A stretch of DNA of 64,000 nucleotides from Desulfomonile tiedjei (GCA_016212925.1 JACRDF010000037.1:122790-186789); one strand, 5' to 3'; shown: positions 17,953 through 27,466, counted from the stretch's first letter. The notes: generated from the letters alone by a model not told the origin. Made by a program: numbers and translations.

Positions 17953-18747
17953 TCAAGGCCTGGACCCAGCCCGAGAGCCTTTCATCAACACCACTAAGGT
18001 CCCGATATACTCGTGGATAGCTTTATGTGTCTTTTCCAGGCCCATGGCGCTGGGAAGAAAGTAACGCAAGTCTAAAGCTACTTTCTTGACCTCAAAATCC
18101 GCCGGCGCCGGAATCGCATCGAGTCCCATGCTCCTAAAAATCAGCAGCGATCGTCGCATGTGGCAAGCAGAGGTGACCAGCGCAAAAGGCCCTTTACCTA
18201 AAACGGGTGACAATAGCCTGGCCTCGTCATCGGTATCGAGAGAAGAGATCTCCTTCACTATCGCCTCCGGAGGAACACCCAATTCCAGGGCCAGCGCGGC
18301 CATCCCTTCCGCTGAGGGCATTGTTTCAGAGGAGTAAGTTCCCCCTGAGAGTACAAGACGGCTGCCGGGAACGCCTCGCCACAATCGTATCCCCTCCATC
18401 ACCCGGACCAGAGAGGAACATGCAATTCGATCCACCGTGGTAAGCTCACCTCCCCGAATGTCTCCTCCCAGCACAACGATGTACTTTACCCCGGCGCGGC
18501 TCAATTGTTGGGGGTTTGCATAGGAACCAGCCTTGCTTTCCAGGGGCTTCAGAAGTAGGACTCCGGTTACAGGAAGAGCGGCCACCAGCAGCCAGAGCCC
18601 TCCCGCCAAAACCAGCAAGAAGCCTGCTCGACTTCGCGGCCTCACTCTCAGTAGGACCAATCCCGCGATCCATAGCGCAAGTGAGCTTCCGACAGGGTAG
18701 ATAATCGTGCTGATGGCTTTTTTAGCCAGAAAAAGAAGCAGTTCCAT
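17953..18747 (-). CDS. YdcF/ElyC family protein (DUF218)
   Basis: The 264-residue protein has two N-terminal membrane segments (about 7-34 and 40-66) and a DUF218 domain from about residue 88. Family motifs are IVVLGGDIRGG, RLVLSGG, SLDTDDEA and LVTSACHMRRS. ElyC relatives act in cell-envelope assembly in Enterobacteria; the precise reaction is unknown. GAGGAGG precedes the ATG. It ends 88 bp from the convergent kinase gene and may belong to the same envelope theme, but this is only positional. Confidence 0.88.
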   Translation of the reverse strand: MELLLFLAKKAISTIIYPVGSSLALWIAGLVLLRVRPRSRAGFLLVLAGGLWLLVAALPVTGVLLLKPLESKAGSYANPQQLSRAGVKYIVVLGGDIRGGELTTVDRIACSSLVRVMEGIRLWRGVPGSRLVLSGGTYSSETMPSAEGMAALALELGVPPEAIVKEISSLDTDDEARLLSPVLGKGPFALVTSACHMRRSLLIFRSMGLDAIPAPADFEVKKVALDLRYFLPSAMGLEKTHKAIHEYIGTLVVLMKGSRAGSRP

Positions 18748-18954
18748 GCCTCCTCCTCGCCTTTACTCCGATCTCTTCCACTAGCCCCTTACGACAATAT
18801 GCCACGGTGCGCAAGCCCAGTTGGGCCTTTTTTGGCCCAAATACCGGATTTCCGCGGTTTGCGGGTGCCTGTGGTCCTGTCCGAATACACTTGCCTGACA
18901 AATGATTTTTTGATATCATAGCGTTAACTATTAAAGCTATTCAGGAGTTCTAAA

Positions 18955-19230
18955 GTGAGAACTAACAAGGCGTGTTTACTAATTTTAATTATATCAGCTA
19001 TTTTTTTGCTTTCCGCGCCCTCCCATGCCGGTGCGCCCATGGGTAGACAATTACCCCCTTTGGACACTAGTTTGATGGGGTTCAAGGAACACGGGATATG
19101 GTATTTCCTTTGTTCAGCCCCTGCTTATCCGTACCGTATCCCGCCTCATTTCGCGACTTACGGTCCACCGCCGCCTCCCTATTGTCCGATACCGTGTGGA
19201 CCGCCTATGCCGCCCCCAAAGGTTCGGTGA
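18955..19230 (+). CDS. Small exported proline-rich protein
   Basis: This 91-residue protein begins with GTG preceded by TCAGGAG at 8 bases. Residues 1-26 form a Sec signal peptide (hydrophobic LLILIISAIFLLSA, then SHAGA). The mature part is Pro/Tyr-rich, with YGPPPPPYCPIPCGPPMPPP and three Cys. No family is recognised. A second small exported protein follows on the same strand. Both look like envelope or surface-associated peptides. Confidence 0.65.
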   Translation: MRTNKACLLILIISAIFLLSAPSHAGAPMGRQLPPLDTSLMGFKEHGIWYFLCSAPAYPYRIPPHFATYGPPPPPYCPIPCGPPMPPPKVR

Positions 19231-19349
19231 AGAGAGATCCCGGCAATGTGCGTCCCGCAACAGTTCCTAAGGCAGCGCCACAGCAGAAACAGGGCGCATG
19301 GTGTACGAAAAATAAAACAACGCTGGCTAATGCAAACAGGTGCCCCGAA

Positions 19350-19589
19350 ATGAAAAGAACCATTCTGGTCGTTATCGTGATGGTAACCATGGCCTACCCC
19401 GCGTCAGCCCACGGCTTCGGCCTCCTCCGTTACTTTTTCGACGGCGTCGCCAATCAGCTTGGACTGGATAGAGGGCCTATCCCCAAAGCGATTCCAACTC
19501 GGCCCTATCAGGGTTTGGACCCACGCGGGTACGCGCCCGAGAAACATCCTGACTCCGCTAAGATACATGTCCAGGCCGAAGGCTTCTAG
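19350..19589 (+). CDS. Small exported protein
   Basis: This 79-residue protein has a signal peptide (KRTILVVIVMVTMAYPASA, cut before HG) and a short mature part with a Pro-rich end. A longer open frame runs from 19098 but overlaps the preceding gene, and only the ATG at 19350 gives a signal peptide. The ribosome site is weak (CAGG). No family recognised. It may be co-transcribed with the proline-rich gene 120 bp upstream. Confidence 0.55.
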   Translation: MKRTILVVIVMVTMAYPASAHGFGLLRYFFDGVANQLGLDRGPIPKAIPTRPYQGLDPRGYAPEKHPDSAKIHVQAEGF

Positions 19590-19752
19590 CTCCTTGAACC
19601 TGTCATTGACCGGCGTTCTCGGAGCCAGACCCTTCAGAACAACCGCCTGCCCCGGACTCGTCAAAGGAACGCGTAAAACCCCTTGACAGTCCCCGCTTTC
19701 TCAGATTAGAAGCGCCAGTAATCGAACAACAAACAGTTCGGAGGATGGCGCC

Positions 19753-20286
19753 ATGGAAGAAAACAAGGACAAATGGCTTAATTATCTTGCCACAGCAACG
19801 GTGTTGTTTGCTCTGGGAGCCACTTTATCCACATTGAGGGTGGGCAGCTACTCGAACCGATCCATACTCAGACAAACCCAAGCCTCCAATCAGTGGGCCT
19901 ATTATCAGGCCAAAAGCATCAAAAGCTACTTGTACGAGCTGCAGAAGGAAAAGCTTGAGATAGACCTCAAGCAGATGCGCGCGACAGCTCCCTCAGATCT
20001 GCTCCAGGAATATGAGAAGAAAATTCAATCGTACGACAAGAAACTAAAGACTTACGAAGAGGAAAAGGCGGAAATACAACGGGAGGCCAGGTCCTTGGAG
20101 GGTCAGAGAGATGTAGCCGTGTTACATTCGCAGGCCTTCGGGTTAGCTGTTATTTTGCTGCAACTCTCCATACTCCTATCGTCTATTGCAGCTTTGATGA
20201 AGAAAAAGCCGGTCTGGTATCTCGGTTTGGTTCTCGGCGCGGTGGGCGCGGTATACTTTGCCAACGGATTCTGGCTGTTCATGTAA
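19753..20286 (+). CDS. DUF4337-like membrane protein
   Basis: This 177-residue protein has TM1 at about residues 10-27, a long charged coiled coil (about 55-120) and two C-terminal membrane segments (about 128-146 and 153-175). This layout and the NQWAYYQAKSIKSYLYE block are typical of the DUF4337 family, whose function is unknown. GGAGGATGG lies upstream of the ATG. It appears to be a single-gene unit. Confidence 0.82.
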   Translation: MEENKDKWLNYLATATVLFALGATLSTLRVGSYSNRSILRQTQASNQWAYYQAKSIKSYLYELQKEKLEIDLKQMRATAPSDLLQEYEKKIQSYDKKLKTYEEEKAEIQREARSLEGQRDVAVLHSQAFGLAVILLQLSILLSSIAALMKKKPVWYLGLVLGAVGAVYFANGFWLFM

Positions 20287-20373
20287 GGCCCGTTCGCCTT
20301 CAAAAAATGAGAATCGGGGAGAGACAAAATCGGCACTGACCCGACCCCTGGGGTCAGTGCTCGATCCGACCGA

Positions 20374-20455
20374 TTACAGCCATTGCCGGAATATTTGTCC
20401 GATTTGCCGGGGCGTTTTTCCGCCATTTCGGCGAACGCGGGAACCCGGCGCTCGG
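20374..20455. repeat. Partial family-1 element
   Basis: TTACAGCCATTGCCGGAATA followed by TTTGTCCGATTTGCC matches one end of the family-1 elements, and GAACGCGGGAACCCGG resembles the internal hairpin arm. The other end is missing. Just upstream, 20331-20360 has a separate hairpin, GCACTGACCCG to GGGTCAGTGC, related to the core of the family-3 elements. Confidence 0.5.
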
Positions 20456-20459
20456 GCCG

Positions 20460-21050
20460 CTATTCTCGGTTCATGATACCGTGGAACAGCTCACTTCCTT
20501 GCCCTGGGTAAATTCTGCGTTCTTCCACAGGAGTCGGACTTTCCACCGCAGGCCACTTGTGCGATTGGGGTTCGGGGCCTTCCTTGGCGATGGGGGATGG
20601 GGCCGAATCGGCCATGACGGGATTTTCACGAATTCTCGCGCCCCTCACGGTGTAGCTGAATTCCACGGGGATGTTGTTCGGGTCAAACGCATATATGGAA
20701 TAGATGAACCCGTGGTCTACCACTTCCGATACCCAGAAATCCGCGGCTGAGAGTTTGTCCTTTAGCTCCCAAAGGCTTTCAAGATCATCGACTCCGAAGG
20801 AAACGTGGTCAAAGACAACGCGGCCCGCCAGGGGCGCTCCATGGTCCTTGTCAATTCCAGGTTCCACACCGGGCCACTCGAAAAATGCAATCGTGTCTGT
20901 ACTGGAGATCTCGAAAAAGTAGTGCCTGTACCCTGGTCGGCCAAAACCGGCCACCAGCCTCATACCTAGCAGGTCTCGCCAAAAACGTATCGTTGCGTCC
21001 ATGTCTCCGGTGACCATTGCCAAGTGATTTATTCCATTAAACTTTACCAT
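20460..21050 (-). CDS. VOC (glyoxalase/bleomycin-resistance) family protein
   Basis: The protein of about 196 residues has one vicinal-oxygen-chelate domain. INHLAMVTGDMDATIRFWRDLLGMRLV supplies the first metal His, and HVSFGVDDLESL and NNIPVEFSYTV supply the second His and Glu. Such proteins include dioxygenases, epimerases and lyases; the substrate is unknown. A C-terminal extension of about 55 residues, rich in Pro and Glu, is unusual. The ATG at 21050 is preferred because GAGGAG precedes it; an ATG at 21074 is also in frame. Confidence 0.85.
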   Translation of the reverse strand: MVKFNGINHLAMVTGDMDATIRFWRDLLGMRLVAGFGRPGYRHYFFEISSTDTIAFFEWPGVEPGIDKDHGAPLAGRVVFDHVSFGVDDLESLWELKDKLSAADFWVSEVVDHGFIYSIYAFDPNNIPVEFSYTVRGARIRENPVMADSAPSPIAKEGPEPQSHKWPAVESPTPVEERRIYPGQGSELFHGIMNRE

Positions 21051-21203
21051 CACACTCCTCGCTGGAAGCGGCACTTGAATGGCCGAAGTCCGCCTTGTTT
21101 CTCAGACCAGGTTGGCCGGACGGTCCGCTTTTGCTCCGCAACCCGGAACGCGGAATTTCACCCCTCGCCATGACGCGGCCGGATTCTTTACACACCTCTA
21201 TAT

Positions 21204-21317
21204 TATAACAGCTCTGGAAAGTAATGACGGATTGACGTGTGGGTGTCCCGCCAACGCGGGGCCGGCTTGTCCGGCAGTGCGACTCCATTAAGGCAAAGGT
21301 TTTGAGAATCCCTGTAC
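21204..21317. repeat. MITE-like element family 2, copy B
   Basis: TATAACAGCTCTGGAAAGTA at the left and TTTTGAGAATCCCTGTACA at the right match the ends of the other family-2 copies in reverse order. The centre holds a shorter GCCGGCTTGTCCGGC hairpin and the family segment CAGTGCGACTCCATT. A tract with TCCCGCGAGGAACGCGGGA hairpins follows to about 21420. Confidence 0.65.
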
Positions 21318-21891
21318 AATTTCCGATCGCCTATTGCAGTCATGTCGGCGTAAGCCGGAATCCAGTCCCGCGAGGAACGCGGGATGGGTCCCGACTTCCC
21401 CCGGAACGACGGAAGTCTACCGTTCCGACAGAACTTTGGAGAAATGCCATAGCGCACATAGCCTCGCTCATTAGCGGCTGGAAACAGCACACGCGGCACA
21501 ACACAATTTTTTTTCAAAACTCTTGACATTCCCGCTGTACCAGTGCTAATTTCCAGGCTTTAAGACGCTATCCGTCACGACTGCCGATTCGGACTGAATC
21601 GGCTTCAATCAGGGACGACAGATAACTGACAAGACTTTTGGGGCCTCCGGCGACGACGTGGGTAGGGCCTGTGCCCCGGATTATCAGCGATAAACACTCG
21701 CTTGACAGAGGGTGGTTTTTTTGCCTGGGTTTCAGGGTTTAACCTGCCGGGATAAAAGCCGAAACTGCCTCAGGCAGTGGACAATCCCTGCGGGCCCCAG
21801 GGAATTTGACGCGTTCCCGCCATGACGGAGGTTGTTTCCCAGGTCTAATAGGCCCGGAATTAGAAAGGTCAGAAGGATACCTAAGAATAAG
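21318..21891. other. Upstream region of the dsr operon
   Basis: This non-coding stretch separates the repeats from the RsbRD-like gene and should contain the dsr promoter. TTGACA at 21523-21528 is followed 16-18 bases later by weak -10 matches (GCTAAT/TAATTT). A second TTGACA lies near 21702 without a good -10. Neither is convincing by sequence alone. No gene is seen. Confidence 0.4.
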
Positions 21892-22449
21892 ATGTTGGAA
21901 GATTTTCTCTCGACGAACAAAACGGCCATTCTCAAACGGTGGCTCGACCTGATACTTGAAACCTACCCGCCCGATTCAAGAAAGTTCTTTGCTACTCAGC
22001 AAAACCGTTTTGCAAATCCGGTTGGAGCCAATCTGTCGGAAGGACTCGAAGGACTCTTCGACAGCCTCGTGCACGGGACAGACCCCGAGTCGGACTCGTT
22101 TTCGGATTTTTTGGACAAGATTGTGCGAATAAGGGCAGTTCAAGAGTTTTCGCCGGCCAAGGCTGTGGGTTTTGCCTTTTTTCTCAAGACGGCCGTACGG
22201 GAAAGCCTGGCAAAGGGGATCCACGATCCCAAATTGTTTCAGGAGTTGTTGGAGTTTGAATCAAGAATCGACGGCGTGGCCCTGTTGGCCTTTAACATTT
22301 ATATGCAATGCCGTGAAACAATTTTTGAAATGCGAGCTACAGAGATCCGAAACCGCGTTTCAAGGATTTTGGAAAGAGCCTGTCAGAAGTATGGGAATCC
22401 GAGCGAGTGGCTGGATCCCAAAGACGACAGACCGGATAGCTTAACATAA
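21892..22449 (+). CDS. RsbRD N-terminal-like regulatory domain protein
   Basis: This protein of about 185 residues resembles the N-terminal domain of stressosome RsbRD proteins: a helical globin-like sensor starting MLEDFLSTNKTAILKRWLDLILETYPPDSRKF. No STAS domain follows, so it is sensor-only. The start at ATG 21892 is chosen over TTG 21832 on family length; AGAAGGA lies upstream. It sits 16 bp before dsrM in the same orientation and is probably its first co-transcribed gene, suggesting a regulatory or sensing role for the sulfite-reduction complex. That role is inference. Confidence 0.75.
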   Translation: MLEDFLSTNKTAILKRWLDLILETYPPDSRKFFATQQNRFANPVGANLSEGLEGLFDSLVHGTDPESDSFSDFLDKIVRIRAVQEFSPAKAVGFAFFLKTAVRESLAKGIHDPKLFQELLEFESRIDGVALLAFNIYMQCRETIFEMRATEIRNRVSRILERACQKYGNPSEWLDPKDDRPDSLT

Positions 22450-22465
22450 CTAGAGGTGGTGGCAG

Positions 22466-23470
22466 ATGAATGCTTGGACTTCCCTATTCTCAGCGCTGTT
22501 CATAGTCATAGCGCTTGTCTTGATCTCCTGGTTGGGAGTGGGGGTGGCGGGTACTTCCCTGTTCGGGATTGTCATCCCGTACATAGCGATTGCCATCTTC
22601 TTGCTGGGGGTTGTGGCCCGGATAGTGCAATGGGCGCGAGTGCCCGTGCCTTTCCGTATTCCCACGACCTGCGGGCAAGGTAAATCGCTTCCCTGGATCA
22701 AGGCCGACAACCTTGAGAGTCCTTACAACACGTGGGGCGTGATCGGTCGAATGGCCCTTGAAGTGCTCTTGTTCCGCTCGCTCTTCAGAAACACCAGGGC
22801 GGAACTTTGGCCTGGACCAAATGTGACCTATGCCTCGGCAAAGTGGCTCTGGCTGGCTGGAATGCTGTTCCATTACGGTTTTCTCATCATAGTGCTCCGG
22901 CACCTTCGTTTCTTCATCGAACCGGTGCCGTCCTTTGTGGAAGCCATTTCCAGCGTTGATGGATTCTTCCAGATCCTTTTGCCGACCGTTTTTATCAGCG
23001 ATGCGATATTCTTGATCGGAGCAACCTATTTGTTCCTCAGAAGAGTGAAGATCCCCCAGTTGCGATATATTTCGCTTCCCGCGGATTACTTCCCCCTCTT
23101 CCTGCTCCTGGGCATAGCCATTTCAGGCGTGCTGATGCGCAACGTCTGGAAGGTGGACCTCCTCGCGGTCAAGCAGTTGGCTTTGGGGCTGGTCACTTTT
23201 CACCCCGCGATGCCGGAGGCGGCAATAGGTCCGATCTTCTTCGTTCACCTCTTTCTCGTTAGTGTGCTGCTGGTGTACCTGCCGTTCAGCAAGATCATGC
23301 ACTTTGGCGGAGTCTTCCTCAGCCCGACGAGAAACATGGCGAATGTCAATCGCATGGAAAGATATGTCAATCCGTGGAATTATCCGGTCAAAGTCCATAC
23401 TTACGAAGAGTATGAGGACGACTTCAGGGAAAAGATGAAAGAGGCCGGAATCCCGGTGGAGAAGGAGTAA
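22466..23470 (+). CDS. dsrM: DsrM, heme b / menaquinone-interacting membrane subunit
   Basis: The 334-residue NarI-like integral membrane protein has about six membrane helices (N-terminal ones at about 6-27 and 29-51) and His residues such as MLFHYGF and LRHLRFF suited to bind heme b. DsrM exchanges electrons with menaquinone and passes them to DsrK. AGAGGTGG lies before the ATG. DsrK starts 2 bases after its stop. The long cytoplasmic loop around 65-115 and C-terminal charged tail agree with known DsrM. Confidence 0.95.
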   Translation: MNAWTSLFSALFIVIALVLISWLGVGVAGTSLFGIVIPYIAIAIFLLGVVARIVQWARVPVPFRIPTTCGQGKSLPWIKADNLESPYNTWGVIGRMALEVLLFRSLFRNTRAELWPGPNVTYASAKWLWLAGMLFHYGFLIIVLRHLRFFIEPVPSFVEAISSVDGFFQILLPTVFISDAIFLIGATYLFLRRVKIPQLRYISLPADYFPLFLLLGIAISGVLMRNVWKVDLLAVKQLALGLVTFHPAMPEAAIGPIFFVHLFLVSVLLVYLPFSKIMHFGGVFLSPTRNMANVNRMERYVNPWNYPVKVHTYEEYEDDFREKMKEAGIPVEKE

Positions 23471-23472
23471 AC

Positions 23473-25101
23473 ATGTCCCTAGATAAAATGCCCAAACCGG
23501 AAGACTTGCTCATTGACACAGATTTGCGGACCATGCCCGCAAAACCGTGGATGGAAACTCGGGCCAATTTCAGGGATGGCACCTACAGCTTCCCTGGGGC
23601 GCCCAAGAACTTGAAATACCTTGGTCTTGCGAATCCGAGGGAGTGGTCCCCGACCGACGAAGACTGGAAGCTCCCGGACAATTGGCAGGAAATAATTTTG
23701 AAGGGGTTCAAGGAACGCCTTGAAAAGTATCGCTCCTTCAGGCTGTTCATGGACATATGTGTCAGATGCGGCGCGTGCATGGACAAGTGCCACTTTTTCA
23801 TCGGATCCGGAGACCCGAAGAATATGCCGGTACTGAGAGCGGAATTGATGCGGTCCGTGTACCGGAATGATTTCACCACCATGGGGCGGCTCCTCGGAAG
23901 ATTGGGAGGCGCGAGAGAACTCACTATCGATGTTCTCAAAGAATGGTTCTACTACTTCTTTCAGTGCACTGAATGCCGACGCTGCTCGGTCTTCTGTCCC
24001 TACGGCATTGACACGGCCGAAGTGACCATGATTGGGCGGGAACTGCTGAACCTGGTCGGATTGAACATCAACTGGGTCATCGAACCTGCGGCCAACTGCT
24101 TCCGGACAGGAAACCACCTGGGTATTCCACCCCACGGTCTCACGGACATGTGGGAGTTCATGGTGGACGACATCGAAGACCTCACAGGCGTCAAGATTGA
24201 CCTGCCCGTCAATAAAAAGGGTGCCGAGATCCTATTTGTCACACCCTCGGGCGACTACTTCGCGGACCCCGGGACGTATACCTGCATGGGCTACATGATG
24301 CTCTTCCATGAGCTGGGACTGGATTACACCTGGAGCACCTACGCGTCCGAGGGAGGCAACTTCGGCCTGTTCACATCCCATGAGATGATCAAAAGGCTCA
24401 ACGCCAAAATATACGCTGAAGCCAAACGATTGGGTGTGAAGTGGATCATCGGCGGGGAGTGCGGCCACATGTGGAGGGTAATCCATCAGTACATGGAGAC
24501 CATGAACGGTCCGGCCGATTTCCTGGAAGAGCCGGTCTCTCCCATAACAGGGACCAAGTTTGAAAACGCCAAACAGACTAAGATGGTTCATATAACGGAA
24601 TTCACGTCCGACCTCATCAAGAACGGAAAGCTGAAACTGGACCCCAGCAGGAACGACAAGTTCCGGGTCACTTACCATGATTCGTGCAACCCGGCCAGGG
24701 CCGCGGGGCTTCTCGACGAGCCGCGATACGTCATCGAGAACGTGTGCAACAACTTCTTCGAGATGCCTGAGAACACCATCAGGGAGCAGACCTTCTGTTG
24801 CGCCGGCGGAGCAGGTCTAGGAAATGACGAAAACATGGAGATGAGGATGCGAGGCGGCTTGCCCAGGGCCAATGCAGTCCGGCATGTCCGCGACAAACAC
24901 GACGTGAACCGGCTCCTTTGCATGTGCGCCATTGACAGGGCAACCTTGACGGCAATGATGCACTACTGGGCGCCGGACGTGGAAGTCGGAGGCATACACG
25001 AGCTGCTCGCTAACGCCCTGATCATGGAAGGCGAGAACGAGAGGACCTTGGATCTGCGCGGCGAACCTTTCAAGGAGGAGGAGGAAAGCGAGGATGTATA
25101 A
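23473..25101 (+). CDS. dsrK: DsrK, HdrD-like iron-sulfur catalytic subunit
   Basis: The 542-residue protein has two [4Fe-4S] motifs (CVRCGACMDKC and CTECRRCSVFC). The CCG-type C-terminal region has CNPARAAG and TFCCAGGAGLG, followed by CMCAIDR. This matches DsrK, the heterodisulfide-reductase-like cytoplasmic subunit thought to reduce the DsrC trisulfide or disulfide. It lies between dsrM and dsrJ, and its stop overlaps the dsrJ start by 8 bases. Its length agrees with known DsrK. Confidence 0.96.
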   Translation: MSLDKMPKPEDLLIDTDLRTMPAKPWMETRANFRDGTYSFPGAPKNLKYLGLANPREWSPTDEDWKLPDNWQEIILKGFKERLEKYRSFRLFMDICVRCGACMDKCHFFIGSGDPKNMPVLRAELMRSVYRNDFTTMGRLLGRLGGARELTIDVLKEWFYYFFQCTECRRCSVFCPYGIDTAEVTMIGRELLNLVGLNINWVIEPAANCFRTGNHLGIPPHGLTDMWEFMVDDIEDLTGVKIDLPVNKKGAEILFVTPSGDYFADPGTYTCMGYMMLFHELGLDYTWSTYASEGGNFGLFTSHEMIKRLNAKIYAEAKRLGVKWIIGGECGHMWRVIHQYMETMNGPADFLEEPVSPITGTKFENAKQTKMVHITEFTSDLIKNGKLKLDPSRNDKFRVTYHDSCNPARAAGLLDEPRYVIENVCNNFFEMPENTIREQTFCCAGGAGLGNDENMEMRMRGGLPRANAVRHVRDKHDVNRLLCMCAIDRATLTAMMHYWAPDVEVGGIHELLANALIMEGENERTLDLRGEPFKEEEESEDV

Positions 25102-25504
25102 TGCAGGCAAAATCATCATAGGACTGATTATCTTTCTCGGTCTGGTCACAGCCCCCTTCTGGTACAACAGGGGGAAAGCCTCCCCGCCGCCGAAACTGGA
25201 AGTAGGGACACTGGAAAAGCAGTGTGTCGAGCCGACGCCGTTCATGAAGTCCTCCCACATGCAGCTGCTGAATGAATGGAGAGACGAAGTGGTGCGTAAC
25301 GGAAAGCGGGTATATACCAGCTCCACCGGGAAGACCTACGACATGAGCCTTCAAAACACTTGCACCAAGTGCCACGCCAAGAAGTCGCAGTTTTGCGACC
25401 GATGCCATACCTATGTGGACGCCGCTCCAAAGTGTTGGGATTGCCACATAGCGCCGGTCGAGCCTCAGGCAACCGGGAAACAGGCCGCAAGGAGTGACAA
25501 GTAA
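25094..25504 (+). CDS. dsrJ: DsrJ, triheme cytochrome c
   Basis: This 136-residue protein has an uncleaved signal anchor (IIIGLIIFLGLVTAPFWY) and three CxxCH heme sites in CTKCH, CDRCH and CWDCH near the C-terminus. DsrJ is a periplasmic triheme cytochrome of the Dsr complex, and one of its hemes has an unusual ligand set in studied species. The final base of its stop is the first base of the dsrO start (TAATG), so translation is coupled. Confidence 0.95.
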   Translation: MYNAGKIIIGLIIFLGLVTAPFWYNRGKASPPPKLEVGTLEKQCVEPTPFMKSSHMQLLNEWRDEVVRNGKRVYTSSTGKTYDMSLQNTCTKCHAKKSQFCDRCHTYVDAAPKCWDCHIAPVEPQATGKQAARSDK

Positions 25505-26289
25505 TGAGCACACGAAGAAGATTCTTACAGATAGCCGGCCTCTCCGTGTTAGGGCTCGGGGTCAAGCCGGCCTGCGATGCAATGGCCGCGGAGCCCAAGG
25601 TTTCGGCTGGGCCGGAAGCCCTTGTTGGGAAAAGATGGGCCATGGTTGTGGATCAAAAGAAGTGCATCAAAGAAGAAGAAGGTTGCAAGAAGTGCGTGGA
25701 TGCATGCCATCTGACCCACAACGTGCCGAATATCGGTAATGCAAAAGATGACGTCAAGTGGATCTGGCAAACCACGCTCGAGCACGCTTTCCCGGATTCG
25801 CAAAACCCGGTTCTGGAAGGATATATCAAGGACAGTCTGAAGAACCGGCCGCTTATAGTGCTCTGCAATCACTGCGACAATCCGCCGTGCGTCAGAGTGT
25901 GTCCGGTCCAGGCGACGTTTCGGCGTCCTGACGGCATTGTCATGATGGACTACCACCGGTGCATCGGCTGCCGGTTCTGTATGGCAGCGTGCCCGTACGG
26001 CGCCAGGAGCTTGAACTGGCGAGATCCCAGGCCGTTCATCAAGACCGAGACCATGAATCTGGAGTATCCGACGAGGACCCGAGGTGTCGTTGAAAAATGC
26101 ACCTTCTGCTTTGAAAGGCTTTCCAAAGGCCTTAAGCCGGCCTGTGTGGAAGCCTGCAAAGAAAAATGCTTGATATTCGGTGACCTGGAAGATCCTAAGT
26201 CGGAAGTCAGCGAAATCCTTCGCAAGAATCCGTCCATTCAACGAAAACCGCACCTTGGGACACGCCCTCAGGTTTATTACATCTTGTGA
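25504..26289 (+). CDS. dsrO: DsrO, periplasmic iron-sulfur subunit
   Basis: The 261-residue protein begins with a twin-arginine signal (STRRRFLQIAGLSVLGLG), so it is exported folded. Ferredoxin-like Cys groups follow, in the order CIKEEEGCKKCVDAC, CNHCDNPPCVRVC, CIGCRFCMAAC, and CTFCFERL to ACVEAC, compatible with four [4Fe-4S] centres. It should relay electrons between DsrJ and DsrP. It is placed fourth in the operon, as in other sulfate reducers. Confidence 0.95.
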   Translation: MSTRRRFLQIAGLSVLGLGVKPACDAMAAEPKVSAGPEALVGKRWAMVVDQKKCIKEEEGCKKCVDACHLTHNVPNIGNAKDDVKWIWQTTLEHAFPDSQNPVLEGYIKDSLKNRPLIVLCNHCDNPPCVRVCPVQATFRRPDGIVMMDYHRCIGCRFCMAACPYGARSLNWRDPRPFIKTETMNLEYPTRTRGVVEKCTFCFERLSKGLKPACVEACKEKCLIFGDLEDPKSEVSEILRKNPSIQRKPHLGTRPQVYYIL

Positions 26290-26296
26290 GGTAGTC

Positions 26297-27466
26297 ATGC
26301 TTGAAAAGGCTTTCACTGGAAGCAAGAGCTACTTTTTGTGGGTAGCCATACTGTTGATACTGATCGGGATGGGCTTTCAGTTCTATCTCCGACAGTTGGC
26401 TTTGGGGTTAGGTATAACCGGCATGAGCAGGGACGTGTCATGGGGTCTTTACATAGGCCAGTTCACCTATCTGGTCGGTGTGGCCGCGTCCGCGGTAATG
26501 CTGGTGCTGCCTTATTATCTGCACAACTATAAGGTGTTCGGAAAGATCACCATTCTGGGAGAATTCCTCGCAGTGGCAGCGGTAATTATGTGTATCACAT
26601 TCGTCACCGTAGATCTCGGGCAACCTTCCAGGGTGTTCAACGTGATGCTTTATCCCACGCCTAATTCGATCCTGTTCTGGGACATAATGGTCCTCAGCGG
26701 GTATCTGTTTCTTAACATACTCATCGGATGGACGGTGCTCGGTGTAGAGAAAAGAGGTGCCCCGCCGCCCAAGTGGATAAAGCCGTTTATATATCTCTCG
26801 ATCCCTTGGGCCATCAGCATCCACACCGTGACGGCGTTCCTTTTCGCGGGTTTGCCTGGCAGGGGCTTTTGGTTGACCGCGATCATGGCCCCGCGGTTCC
26901 TGGGATCTGCCTTTGCGGCCGGCCCGGCCCTGTTGATTCTCATTTGCCTCTTCTTGAGAAAATACACGAAGTTCGACGCAGGCTTGGAAGCGATCCGAGC
27001 ATTGGCCAAGATAGTCACTTACGCCATGGTTGCCAGCGTATTCTTCGTGTTGTGCGAGCTTTTCACAGTGTACTACAGCCAAATTCCCGACCACATGTAT
27101 CATTTCGACTATCTGTTCACGGGATTGCACGGCCATACGGGCCTGGTTCCGTTATGGTGGTTATGCGTGGCGCTTGCGGTGCTTTCCCTTGTCATTCTGA
27201 TACCGCCGAACACCCGGAACAATCCGACCACTCTGGCTATCGGTTGCGCCGCGGTGTTTTTCTCCCTGTGGATGGAAAAGGGTATTATGCTGGTCGTAAC
27301 CGGGTATATCCCCTCCCCGCTGGAGACTATCACCGAGTACCATCCCACCATACCGGAAATGGGGATCACTCTGGGTGTTTGGGCGCTGGGCTTCTTCATA
27401 CTGACCATCCTTTACAAAGTTGCTCTGTCAGTCAGGGAACAGGAAATCGGCGAAGCCAGCCATTAG
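26297..27466 (+). CDS. dsrP: DsrP, NrfD-like integral membrane subunit
   Basis: The 389-residue protein is a NrfD/PsrC-family membrane subunit with about ten helices, thought to interact with menaquinone. The ATG at 26297 (MLEKAFTGSKSYFLW) is preferred: it follows GTGAGG and the dsrO stop by a few bases, whereas the longer frame runs into dsrO. Its family segments include SWGLYIGQFTYLVG and HGHTGLVPLWW. A clear terminator follows at 27486. Confidence 0.95.
   Translation: MLEKAFTGSKSYFLWVAILLILIGMGFQFYLRQLALGLGITGMSRDVSWGLYIGQFTYLVGVAASAVMLVLPYYLHNYKVFGKITILGEFLAVAAVIMCITFVTVDLGQPSRVFNVMLYPTPNSILFWDIMVLSGYLFLNILIGWTVLGVEKRGAPPPKWIKPFIYLSIPWAISIHTVTAFLFAGLPGRGFWLTAIMAPRFLGSAFAAGPALLILICLFLRKYTKFDAGLEAIRALAKIVTYAMVASVFFVLCELFTVYYSQIPDHMYHFDYLFTGLHGHTGLVPLWWLCVALAVLSLVILIPPNTRNNPTTLAIGCAAVFFSLWMEKGIMLVVTGYIPSPLETITEYHPTIPEMGITLGVWALGFFILTILYKVALSVREQEIGEASH

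Noticed and set aside
21523..21552. Sigma-70 promoter for the dsr operon
   Set aside because: TTGACA is perfect but the -10 matches are weak and the spacing ambiguous, so it is mentioned only within the region description.
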